From positions 558,001 through 622,000 of the forward strand of contig NZ_CP043046.1 in assembly GCF_008119665.1 (NCBI RefSeq): a stretch of DNA of 64,000 nucleotides, read 5' to 3'. This document shows, piece by piece, positions 19,701 to 26,633 of the stretch; position 1 is the first letter of the stretch; every line of letters starts with the position of its first letter. Both the position numbers and the translations under genes were made by a program. The notes beneath the pieces were generated by a model. That model made no database searches. It was given only the letters and a program-made list of their open reading frames with translations, and was not told the origin of the DNA. Source of the stretch: Pigmentiphaga aceris. Its GTDB lineage: Bacteria > Pseudomonadota > Gammaproteobacteria > Burkholderiales > Burkholderiaceae_B.

Positions 19701-22700
19701 TACCCAATGGCACCCTGAGCACGGTCAGCAGCGCGGACGGCGGGCTTACCTGGACGGCAACCTACACGCCAACTGCCAATGTTGCCAACGGCACAAACGT
19801 GATCGCTCTGAACACGGCCAGCGTGACAGATGCGGCGGGCAACACCGGGCTGGGGTCAAGCAACTCACCCAATTTCACGATCAACACCGTGCAGGCGACG
19901 GCCACGGTGGTGTTGGGGAACAGTGCGCTGAAAGTGGGCGACACTTCACTGGTCACGGTCACGTTCAGCGAGGCGGTGACCGGTTTCACCAATGCGGCGT
20001 TGACCGTTCCGAGTGGCACGCTGAGTACGGTCAGCAGCGCAGACGGTGGCATTACCTGGACGGCCACGTTTACGCCCGCAGCAGGCATCAGCAACGCTGC
20101 CAATGCCATTGTCGTGGACATGACTGCGGTGACCGCGGTGTCGGGTAACCCCAGCGTAGGTACGGCGAGTTCCAGCAACTACGCCGTCGATACCTTGCGT
20201 CCGACCGCGACCATTGGCGTGGACAAGTCCACGCTGAAGGCGGGAGACACCGCGTTGGTGACGATCACCTTCAGCGAAGCGGTCAATAATTTCACCAATG
20301 CCGATCTGAACGTTGCCAGCGGCACGCTGAGTGCAGTCAGCAGCGTTGACGGCGGCATCACCTGGACGGCAACGCTTACGCCGTCGGCAGGCACGACAGC
20401 CTCGGGCAACGTCATCACCTTGAGCAACAGCGGCGTGACCGATCTGGCGGGCAACGCAGGTTCTGGTTTAACGCCATCAAGCAGCTACCTGGTGGACACG
20501 GCGGCCCCGACCGCGACCATCACCGTGGCCAACCTGGCCTTGAAGGCGGGCGACACGTCCTTGGTGACGATTGCCTTCAGCGAAGCGGTGACCGGGTTCA
20601 GCAATGCCAGCCTGACCGTCCCCAATGGCACCTTGAGCACGATCAGCAGCGCAGACGGCGGCATGACCTGGACAGCCATCTACACGCCGACTGCGGGCGT
20701 AATCAGCAATGCCGGTGCCATCGGTCTGACCAATGCCGGGGTTACCGATGTGGCAGGCAATGTCGTGACCGGTACGGCCAATTCGGCCAACATCACCATC
20801 AACACCGTGCGGCCCACTGCCACGATTGTGATGTCCGACACCGCCGTGGTCGAGGGCGACTTGCCCGTGGTGACCATCACCTTCAGCGAAGCCGTCACGG
20901 GCTTTGCCAATGACGATCTGACGACGCCCGGCGGCACGCTCAGCGCCGTCACCAGTACCGATGGCGGTGTTACCTGGACAGCCACCTTCACCCCCAACAG
21001 CAATGTGGGCACGCAAAACAATGCCATTGCCCTGAATATGGCGGGTGTGACCAACGCAAGTGGCAACACGGGCGCGGGCACGGCAACGTCCGGCAGTTAT
21101 TCGGTGGACACCGTGGTGCCCACCCCGCCTTCCACCGGCCCGACAACCCCGACCGGACCTGCAACCGGCGTTGACGGTGCACAGGTCAGCACGGGAACGG
21201 CCCCCGATGGATCTACCGTGACCACCATCGCGCCAGTCACGGCAGACCGTGTGGACGACCCCACGTCTGTGAATGCTCAATTGGCCGATGTGCCCTTGGT
21301 CAGAGGCAGCAACGGGGAAGTCATTTTGCAAGTCAGCGTACCGGTGGGCGTGGGCTTGCAGGTTCAAGGCAACGCCAATGCGTCCACGGGCGATGCTGCC
21401 TTGGCGGAATTGGTCAATCGCATCCGTGATTCCAGCAGCAATCCCGACCTGCTGGGCAGCGGTCAATCGTTTGTCGGTGGCTTGGGCGCAAACACGCCGC
21501 TTACGGTGCGCACCATCACGGGCAGCACTGCCGCTGGGTTCGACCCTGCCGTGCCGCTGGTCATCAGCGGCAATACCACCGGTCAACAAGCCATTGTTCT
21601 GGACACCCGTTCTTTGCCGACGGGCAGCATCGTCAGGATGGACAACGTCAACTTTGCTGCGGTGGTGGGGGCGGCTCACCTGATCGGCGGTGCCGGGTCC
21701 AATGTGGTTTTCGCCGACGATGCCGTCCAGTTCATCGTGCTGGGTGCTGATGACGACGTGATTCACGGCGGCGGTGCCAACGACACCGTCGGCAGCTTGC
21801 GCGGCAAGGATCAGACCTTTGGCGACGCGGGCGACGATGTGGTGTATGGCGGCACCGACAACGACACGCTCAGCGGCGGTACCGGCAACGACCGGCTCAA
21901 TGGCGGCTTCGGCCTGGACACTGCCTTGCAAAGCGGCACGCTGGCCGACTACGTCGTAACGCGTGACGGCAATACGGTGGTGCTGACACATCGCACCTCG
22001 GGCGAAATCGATCGTCTGCTGGATGTGGAAGTGGTCAGTTTCGACAGCGGCCCTGGTCTGGTGATTGCACACGAAGCCAGCGACGTGGCGATGCTGACCG
22101 CGCTGCATCCGACTGCGCAATTGATCGAATTGAACCTGACGCGTGCGGTAACGGGCGCAGAGGGCAACGATGTGGTCACGCCGACGATGGGTATCGGGCT
22201 GAACATCGATCTGGGTGCAGGCCAGGACGTGGTCAGGCTGGCTGGTGGTCGCGCCAGCGTTCACCTGGACGTCGAGGCAGACCGCCTGGTTGAACTGACG
22301 CGACTGGAAGACGGTGCGATGCTGTCATTCAGGAACACCGAGCTGCTGGCCTTTGCCAACGGTGACGTAACGGTGCTGGCGCAGACCAAGGAACAGGCGA
22401 TTGTCGGACGTTCTTACGAACTGATCCTGGATCGGAACGTGGACGTCGAAGGCTTCCAATTCTGGGCAGGCATGCTGCAAGCCGGGGCAAGTCTGCAAAC
22501 GGTAATGGGGCACATCGTGCGTGCGCCGGAATCCAGCGGCGTGATGGCGCTGTCGGACAGTGCGTTCCTGGATCAGTTGTACCTGCGCGGCTTCGATCGT
22601 GCTGCAGATGCAAGTGGCAAGGCTTACTGGATGGACGCGTTGGCCCGAGGCGAAAGCCGCGCCAAGGTGCTGGAAAGTTTCGCCGGGTCGAACGAGGCGA

Positions 22701-22744
22701 TTGCACTGATCGGCAGCACGGTGGATGTGAGTTTGATGACTTGA
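16772..22744 (+). CDS. Giant secreted protein: DUF4347, Gly-rich domain, 9 Ig-like repeats, RTX, DUF4214
   Basis: 1990-aa paralogue of the first DUF4347 protein. Order of parts: DUF4347 (about residues 10-170, REIVFIDSRVKD, HVFGHG, DLLIYACDLGEGEVG); a beta-helix-like stretch (ASTGAGSLRAALANAQNGD, typical of pectin-lyase-fold surface proteins); a Gly/Asn-rich segment (bases ~17698-18240, runs of up to nine Gly); nine Ig-like repeats (18365-21118); RTX calcium-binding repeats (GGTGNDRLNGG); and DUF4214 ending in VDVSLMT. There is no Sec signal, so type I secretion through a C-terminal signal is inferred. The ATG at 16772 follows aggaaag. A convergent terminator follows the stop codon. Confidence 0.83.
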   Translation: MSELNIVPQGVPAREIVFIDSRVKDADVLLQGLAPGVEVVYIDAQTNGLAQMAAVLGESGQYSAVHVFGHGDEGQLWLGDTFLDGNSLSGQEATLAALGRGITEDGDLLIYACDLGEGEVGAQFVATLAQLTGADVAASNDRTGAGGDWNLEITSGTVESVGVLSQQAMDAYAWSLATITVTSNASTGAGSLRAALANAQNGDIVTFASGMTVSLDAQLVVNKNITIDGDLNNDGIADVTLDGQYQTSVIQVTSGTTTTFDGVIITKGRVSTAGANSGSVINAADALGAGISNAGNLTLLNTTVTANAAAGGGGGGGVLSPNIGGGGGGGGGIGGQNGAAGGGAGSYSPSSPSTNTGGNGAAFSPIYFGGRGGNASGGGAGGVGTPYGYTNGGAGGTATSAGITIGGGGGGAGFDANGGRGGAAAGGIFNGSTGTLSIIGTSNITGNIGAGGGGGGGGSIGGNGGVGVGGIWNQGTLNITAANNAAMNNKGVSGVGGQSTSGGTTGISPTASDNIRNDGTQNTSYVADTTAPTISSIVIANTSLTAGNTSLVTFTFDEKVFGLDISEITVPNGTLTNLTTADNVTWTATLTAAANATSASNAISLSGSAVQDSAGNIGTGTKSSNNYAVDTVGPTATITMADTALTTGETSLVTFTFNEAVTGFTNADLTIPTGTLSVVSSSDGGLTWTAIYTPNANVSSNTNLITLNNAGVTDQLGNAGTGSTNSPNFTINTVQTTATVVVASNALKIGSDSLVTFTFSEAVTGLTNAALTVPNGTLTPVSSTDGGITWTATLTPTAGVTSATNVIAIDMAAATAGASNPGSGSTPSNNYTVDTERPTATIVVANNALKAGETSLVTFTFNEAVTGFTNADLTLAGGMLSAVSSADGGTTWTATFTPSADTTSTGNVITLNNTGVADLAGNAGTSTKDSNSFAIDTARPTANITMSDSALVVGETSLVTFTFSEVVTGFTNAALTVPNGTLSTVSSADGGLTWTATYTPTANVANGTNVIALNTASVTDAAGNTGLGSSNSPNFTINTVQATATVVLGNSALKVGDTSLVTVTFSEAVTGFTNAALTVPSGTLSTVSSADGGITWTATFTPAAGISNAANAIVVDMTAVTAVSGNPSVGTASSSNYAVDTLRPTATIGVDKSTLKAGDTALVTITFSEAVNNFTNADLNVASGTLSAVSSVDGGITWTATLTPSAGTTASGNVITLSNSGVTDLAGNAGSGLTPSSSYLVDTAAPTATITVANLALKAGDTSLVTIAFSEAVTGFSNASLTVPNGTLSTISSADGGMTWTAIYTPTAGVISNAGAIGLTNAGVTDVAGNVVTGTANSANITINTVRPTATIVMSDTAVVEGDLPVVTITFSEAVTGFANDDLTTPGGTLSAVTSTDGGVTWTATFTPNSNVGTQNNAIALNMAGVTNASGNTGAGTATSGSYSVDTVVPTPPSTGPTTPTGPATGVDGAQVSTGTAPDGSTVTTIAPVTADRVDDPTSVNAQLADVPLVRGSNGEVILQVSVPVGVGLQVQGNANASTGDAALAELVNRIRDSSSNPDLLGSGQSFVGGLGANTPLTVRTITGSTAAGFDPAVPLVISGNTTGQQAIVLDTRSLPTGSIVRMDNVNFAAVVGAAHLIGGAGSNVVFADDAVQFIVLGADDDVIHGGGANDTVGSLRGKDQTFGDAGDDVVYGGTDNDTLSGGTGNDRLNGGFGLDTALQSGTLADYVVTRDGNTVVLTHRTSGEIDRLLDVEVVSFDSGPGLVIAHEASDVAMLTALHPTAQLIELNLTRAVTGAEGNDVVTPTMGIGLNIDLGAGQDVVRLAGGRASVHLDVEADRLVELTRLEDGAMLSFRNTELLAFANGDVTVLAQTKEQAIVGRSYELILDRNVDVEGFQFWAGMLQAGASLQTVMGHIVRAPESSGVMALSDSAFLDQLYLRGFDRAADASGKAYWMDALARGESRAKVLESFAGSNEAIALIGSTVDVSLMT
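18365..21118 (+). repeat. Ig-like repeat array, 9 units of 102 codons
   Basis: Nine Ig-like units occupy exactly 2754 bases (9 x 306). Each runs from PTATI-type residues to a VDTVR-type end and carries SLVTFTFSEAVTGF and DGGITWTATFTP-like strands. Units are diverged in sequence but strictly equal in total length. Confidence 0.88.
20510..22744 (+). repeat. 3' block nearly identical to 13140-15362 of the paralogue
   Basis: From the last two Ig-like units to the stop codon, this gene matches the 3' part of the first DUF4347 gene at DNA level, including long runs without a difference around 21360-21640 versus 13980-14260. The 5' DUF4347 parts are much more diverged. A ~12-base length difference lies in the Pro/Thr linker. 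Confidence 0.85.
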
Positions 22745-22802
22745 GGGTGATGGCCTGATGCGCTAACTGATGCGCTCAGCCTGACACGCTGTCATCACAA
22801 AA

Positions 22803-22833
22803 AAACGGGAGCTTGCAACGCAAGCTCCCGTTT
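22803..22833. terminator. Bidirectional terminator between the second DUF4347 gene and metF
   Basis: Stem cgggagcttgc / gcaagctcccg with loop aac, flanked by A and T runs that extend the pairing. It serves the plus-strand giant gene and the convergent minus-strand metF operon. Confidence 0.88.
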
Positions 22834-22856
22834 CCTATTACTGGTCTTCTTTAGAC

Positions 22857-23708
22857 TCAGATATCCAGCTCACGCCACAGCCCCAGCGTAGGCTCGGACT
22901 GGTTCATGGTGTAGAAATGCAGGCCAGGTGCACCGCCATCGAGCAGCGTCTGGCACAAGCCGGCAACCACATCGTGACCAAAGGCACGGATGGACGCACG
23001 GTCGTCACCGAAGGACGCCAGTCGCAAGCGAATCCAGCGTGGGATCTCGGTGCCGCACATTTCCGAGAAGCGTGCCAACTGGCTGTAGTTGGTGATCGGC
23101 ATGATGCCGGGCACGATCGGCTGGGTGATGCCGCGTGCCAGCGCCCGGTCGGCAAAGTCGAAGTAGGCATCCGCATTGAAGAAATACTGGGTGATGGCGC
23201 TGTTGGCACCCGCCTGCATTTTTTCAACGAAGTGCTTCAGGTCTTCGTCGGGGCTGCGGGCCTGCGGATGGCTTTCCGGGTAGGCAGCAACTTCGATGTG
23301 GAACCAGTCGCCCGTTTCGGCGCGAATGAAGCTCACCAGTTCACTTGCGTAACGCAAGTCGCCCATCGGCCCCATGCCCGAGGGCATGTCACCACGCAAG
23401 GCCACCACACGGCGCACGCCAAGCTCGCGGTATTGCGCAAGCAAGTCTCGCAGTTCGGCACGGGTGGCACCGATGCAGGACAGGTGCGGTGCGGCGTCGT
23501 AGCCCTGTGCACGCAATGCCTGTACTGCTGCCAAGGTGCCGGCGCGGGTAGAGCCGCCAGCACCGAAGGTGACGCTGACGTAGCGCGGCGACAGTTCGTT
23601 CAGAGCGGTTGCGGCTTGCAGCATGCGTTCGCTGCTGGCCTCGTCGCGCGCGGGGAAAAATTCCAGGCTGAAGACGGGCTCGGGGGAGTGCAAATGCGGT
23701 TGTGTCAC
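22857..23708 (-). CDS. metF: 5,10-methylenetetrahydrofolate reductase
   Basis: FAD enzyme reducing methylene-THF to methyl-THF for methionine synthesis. Family signatures are FSLEFFPARDE, VSVTFGAGGSTR, VVALRGDMP, NSAITQYFFNADAY and the C-terminal GLHFYTMNQ. The GTG at 23708 (MTQPHLHS) is chosen over a TTG six codons upstream: it has a TGAGG ribosome binding site, gives 283 aa, and avoids overlapping the preceding gene's stop. Last gene of the ahcY operon, so probably under the SAH riboswitch. Confidence 0.95.
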   Translation of the reverse strand: MTQPHLHSPEPVFSLEFFPARDEASSERMLQAATALNELSPRYVSVTFGAGGSTRAGTLAAVQALRAQGYDAAPHLSCIGATRAELRDLLAQYRELGVRRVVALRGDMPSGMGPMGDLRYASELVSFIRAETGDWFHIEVAAYPESHPQARSPDEDLKHFVEKMQAGANSAITQYFFNADAYFDFADRALARGITQPIVPGIMPITNYSQLARFSEMCGTEIPRWIRLRLASFGDDRASIRAFGHDVVAGLCQTLLDGGAPGLHFYTMNQSEPTLGLWRELDI

Positions 23709-23715
23709 GTAAGCC

Positions 23716-24054
23716 TCAGGAAACAATCTTCGACAGGAACCAGGAGATCAGGGTGTACACCAGCGCACCTGCTACGCCCCACCAGAAACCCTCGACCCGG
23801 AAGCCTTTGATGATCGAGCCGGCAAACCAGAACAACAGACCATTGAGCACCAGCACGAACAGGCCGGCGGTGAGCAAGGTGATCGGGATGGTGAGCCAGA
23901 ACAGAACCGGTTGGACGACGGCGTTCAACAGGCCCAGGATCAGTGCAGCAATCAATGCCGAGCCAAAGCTGGCCACCGAGATGCCGGGCAGGATGTACGC
24001 AACGCCCAGCAGGGCGACTGTGTTGAGCAACCAGATGAGCAGATAGGAAAACAT
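23716..24054 (-). CDS. Phage-holin-superfamily 4-TM membrane protein (YvlD-like)
   Basis: Small inner-membrane protein of 112 aa with four hydrophobic segments (from MFSYLLIWLLNTVALLGVAY to the C-terminal WWGVAGALVYTLISWFL), matching the 4-TM phage holin superfamily IV / PF04020 type. The ATG at 24054 has a GGGAG ribosome binding site 6 bases upstream. Despite the family name, nothing phage-like surrounds it. It is a regular member of the ahcY-metF operon in betaproteobacteria. Function unknown. Confidence 0.82.
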   Translation of the reverse strand: MFSYLLIWLLNTVALLGVAYILPGISVASFGSALIAALILGLLNAVVQPVLFWLTIPITLLTAGLFVLVLNGLLFWFAGSIIKGFRVEGFWWGVAGALVYTLISWFLSKIVS

Positions 24055-24106
24055 GGCGAACTCCCGGTCGAACGCCAGCCGGGGAATTCCGGCCGGCACA
24101 ATCGAT

Positions 24107-24128
24107 TCCGGCCTGTAATCAGGCCGGA
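24107..24128. other. Hairpin between ahcY and the 4-TM gene
   Basis: A perfect stem (tccggcctg / caggccgga) with a TAAT loop lies in the 153-base gap inside the operon. A second short palindrome (gctatcc-ag-ggatagc, 24180-24195) is closer to the ahcY stop. Neither has a U-run on the minus strand, so partial attenuation or 3'-end protection of the ahcY message is more likely than full termination. Confidence 0.5.
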
Positions 24129-24207
24129 TGGAACCACATTGCCAGGGCGTCATGACAAGGTCTGCCGCCCTGGTGATCAGCTATCCAGGGATAGCGATCA
24201 AGCGCTA

Positions 24208-25626
24208 TCAATAACGATAGGTTTCGGGCTTGTACGGGCCGTCGACGTTCACGTGGATGTAGTCGGCCTGGTCTTGACGCAGCACGCTCAGTTGCGCGCC
24301 CAGCTTCTTCAGGTGCAGGCGTGCCACCTTCTCGTCCAGGTGCTTCGGCAGCACATAGACCTGACCGCTGGTGTAGGCGTCGTTGCGGGTCCAGAGTTCG
24401 ATTTGCGCGATGGTCTGGTTGGCGAACGACGACGACATCACGAAGGACGGGTGGCCGGTGGCGCAACCCAGGTTCACCAGGCGGCCCTGGGCCAGCAAGA
24501 TGATGCGCTTGCCGTCCGGGAACACGATGTGGTCGACCTGCGGCTTGATTTCGTCCCAGTTGTATTGCTTCAGCGAAGCAACGTCGATTTCGTTGTCGAA
24601 GTGACCGATGTTGCAGACGATGGCCTCGTCCTTCATGGCCTTCATGTGGTCATGGGTGATGACGTGGTAGTTGCCGGTCGCGGTCACGAAGATGTCGGCC
24701 TTGTCGGCGGCATATTCCATGGTCACGACACGATAGCCTTCCATGGTGGCCTGCAGGGCGCAGATCGGATCCACTTCAGTGACCCACACTTGGGCGCGCA
24801 GTGCCGACAGCGCTTGTGCGCAGCCCTTGCCCACGTCGCCATAGCCGACGACCACGGCGGTCTTGCCGGCGATCATCACGTCGGTGGCGCGCTTGATGCC
24901 GTCAACCAGCGATTCGCGGCAGCCGTACAGGTTGTCGAACTTCGACTTGGTGACCGAGTCATTGACGTTGATGGCGGCAAAGGCCAGTTCGCCCTTCTTC
25001 GACATCTGGTACAGGCGATGCACGCCGGTGGTGGTTTCTTCGGTCACGCCCTTGATCTGCGGCAGGCGGGTCGAATACCACTTCGGGTCACGTGCCAAGG
25101 TCTTCTTGATCGACGCGAACAGTTCGGTTTCTTCTTCGCTGGTGGGGTTCTCAAGTAGCGAAGGATCGGTTTCGGCGCGGGTGCCCAGATGCAGCAGCAG
25201 GGTCGCGTCGCCGCCGTCGTCCAGGATCATGTTCGAGTAACCGCCATCGGCCCACTCGAAGATGCGGTGCGAGTAGTCCCAGTAGTCGGCCAGGCTTTCG
25301 CCCTTGACGGCGAACACGGGGGTGCCGCCTGCGGCAATGGCAGCAGCAGCGTGGTCCTGGGTCGAGAAGATGTTGCACGATGCCCAGCGCACATCGGCGC
25401 CGAGTGCCTTCAGCGTTTCGATCAGCACGGCGGTCTGGATCGTCATGTGCAGGCTGCCCGTGATGCGCGCGCCCTTCAGGGGTTGCGCAGCCGCGAATTC
25501 TTCGCGGATGGCCATCAGGCCGGGCATTTCGGTTTCGGCAATGCTGATTTCCTTGCGGCCCCAGGCGGCAAGAGACAGATCGGCGATCTTGTAGTCGGTG
25601 AAGGCTTTGTTGCTGACGTCGTTCAT
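24208..25626 (-). CDS. ahcY: Adenosylhomocysteinase
   Basis: NAD-dependent hydrolase splitting S-adenosylhomocysteine into adenosine and homocysteine. Recognisable are the N-terminal [16 protein letters not shown], the substrate segment [18 protein letters not shown], the NAD motif [15 protein letters not shown] and the C-terminal [11 protein letters not shown]. The ATG at 25626 has a GGAG ribosome binding site and gives 472 aa, usual for the bacterial enzyme with its insert. First gene of the operon, preceded by an SAH riboswitch. Confidence 0.97.
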   Translation of the reverse strand: MNDVSNKAFTDYKIADLSLAAWGRKEISIAETEMPGLMAIREEFAAAQPLKGARITGSLHMTIQTAVLIETLKALGADVRWASCNIFSTQDHAAAAIAAGGTPVFAVKGESLADYWDYSHRIFEWADGGYSNMILDDGGDATLLLHLGTRAETDPSLLENPTSEEETELFASIKKTLARDPKWYSTRLPQIKGVTEETTTGVHRLYQMSKKGELAFAAINVNDSVTKSKFDNLYGCRESLVDGIKRATDVMIAGKTAVVVGYGDVGKGCAQALSALRAQVWVTEVDPICALQATMEGYRVVTMEYAADKADIFVTATGNYHVITHDHMKAMKDEAIVCNIGHFDNEIDVASLKQYNWDEIKPQVDHIVFPDGKRIILLAQGRLVNLGCATGHPSFVMSSSFANQTIAQIELWTRNDAYTSGQVYVLPKHLDEKVARLHLKKLGAQLSVLRQDQADYIHVNVDGPYKPETYRY

Positions 25627-25703
25627 GGATAGCTCCAGTGAACTGCGGCACGCGGGAAGGGAGGGAGAAAGCAGCTCACCTTCGCCTGCGGACGCAGGGG
25701 TTC

Positions 25704-25875
25704 GGTGAGCGCGGTTGCCTGACCAGCGGGCAGCCGGTCTTGAACGAGTCCTGAGCCTGGCGGGCGGGGTGCCGTGATTCGGAAAGAATCGGCACACCTG
25801 GCGGAATTGGCAAAACATGATCACAAGGATTGATCGTGTCTTGCGATTCGCGCGCCCGTCGCAGCGCTCCTCAGG
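25704..25875 (-). promoter_or_regulatory. S-adenosylhomocysteine (SAH) riboswitch
   Basis: In the ahcY leader the minus-strand RNA reads GAGGAGCGCUGCGAC, then GCCAGGCUC, then CCGCGCUCA, the conserved blocks of the SAH riboswitch in order. UCCUGAG at the 5' side pairs perfectly with CUCAGGA after the core, and GAGCGC pairs with GCGCUC at the 3' end. The P2 arm is unusually long, with GGGC/GCCC at its base and two extra hairpins (GATCA/TGATC and GTGCCGATTC/GAATCACGGCAC). SAH build-up is expected to switch on ahcY, the 4-TM gene and metF. Confidence 0.85.
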
Positions 25876-26016
25876 AGGCACGCATTGTAGCCGGGAAGTG
25901 GCAAAGGTCCATGGCGATGTGCGCAGGTGTGGTCAGGATCACTCGTCAGGATCACTCGTTGACCGGCGCAACCGCGCCGCGTCATCCCGTGGGGGACGCA
26001 TAAAAATCAGTGTGGG

Positions 26017-26076
26017 TTCAATCGAACAGTTTGTTCAAACGAACAGATTTTCAGAAAAAAATATTCAAGCGAACAG
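26017..26076. repeat. Three 13-base direct repeats TTCAANCGAACAG
   Basis: Copies at 26017-26029, 26034-26046 and 26064-26076 differ only at one base (T, A, G). Spacing is 17 and 30 bases. They lie in an A+T-rich pocket between the ahcY leader and the nitrate cluster, and the last copy covers the stop codon of the small predicted membrane protein. Confidence 0.7.
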
Positions 26077-26271
26077 GTAATAAAGAAAAACCAGAACGGC
26101 GGCGAGCAGGTGAACGCTTGCGGTCCACGGTTTATCTTCCTTCACGTCTTTTCTTGTGCGCTTTTCTTTCTCTCCACCCATTATTCGACATGCGGAAATA
26201 ATCAGGGAAAGCGTCAGGACTGCTGCGGTGATGGTAAGGAAGGCTGTTTCCAAGATCGGGCCTTGATTCAT
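26065..26271 (-). CDS. Hypothetical small two-helix membrane protein
   Basis: Possible 68-aa protein with two hydrophobic segments (AFLTITAAVLTLSLIISA and SVHLLAAVLVFLYYLFA) separated by a Lys/Glu-rich loop. It has an ATG but a weak ribosome binding site. The DNA is more A+T-rich than the neighbouring genes. No family was recognised. The topology is that of many real small proteins, but the ORF could be chance. Confidence 0.35.
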   Translation of the reverse strand: MNQGPILETAFLTITAAVLTLSLIISACRIMGGEKEKRTRKDVKEDKPWTASVHLLAAVLVFLYYLFA

Positions 26272-26527
26272 GGTGGATTTCTTCAGCTGGCGTGGCCAAA
26301 TACCGTCTGGTGAGCTTAAGGGAGCGTCGCGACTTTAGTGCGCGCACGTTTGGGTGATGTCAGGTTTTGTCAGCTATTGTTGTTTTGAATACTGCTGCTG
26401 AAATTAGTCACTGCAGAAGGCTGTTTTTGATTTTTAGAAAATAATAAAAATTTGTTATGCACGGCTGTTAATGGTGTTGCGCCCCCCTGGGCGCTTTACT
26501 AACCACCAGACCATGCCCTGCCTGAGT

Positions 26528-26559
26528 AACTAGTCCTTTTGACCATGCCAAGCCTGGTC
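26528..26559 (+). promoter_or_regulatory. Conserved motif upstream of narK1
   Basis: AACTAGTC, then CTTTTGACC, then ATGC; the same string with few changes lies before narG (29386-29407). It continues into an inverted repeat GACCA-9-TGGTC at 26541-26559. It sits about 75-105 bases before the narK1 start. A binding site for NarL or another nitrate-respiration regulator is a reasonable guess. A weak FNR-like half-site, TTGAT, is at 26427. Confidence 0.5.
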
Positions 26560-26633
26560 GTGCGGAGAATGGGCGCGCGTGGCGTACGTCCATAAGCTGC
26601 GTTCGAGGTGTCTTTGCACCGATCGAGCCAACC

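Noticed and set aside
20477..22264. Long open frames antisense to the giant genes (up to 595 codons)
   Set aside because: They mirror the codon bias of the sense strand, have no start signals and no recognisable domains.
23716..24054. Prophage remnant because of the holin-family protein
   Set aside because: Neighbours are ahcY and metF and no phage gene is nearby.
26460..26500. NarL heptamer TAATGGT and a weak terminator (GCGCCC/GGGCGC) before narK1
   Set aside because: Single weak matches; too short to claim, and the conserved motif at 26528 is a better candidate.
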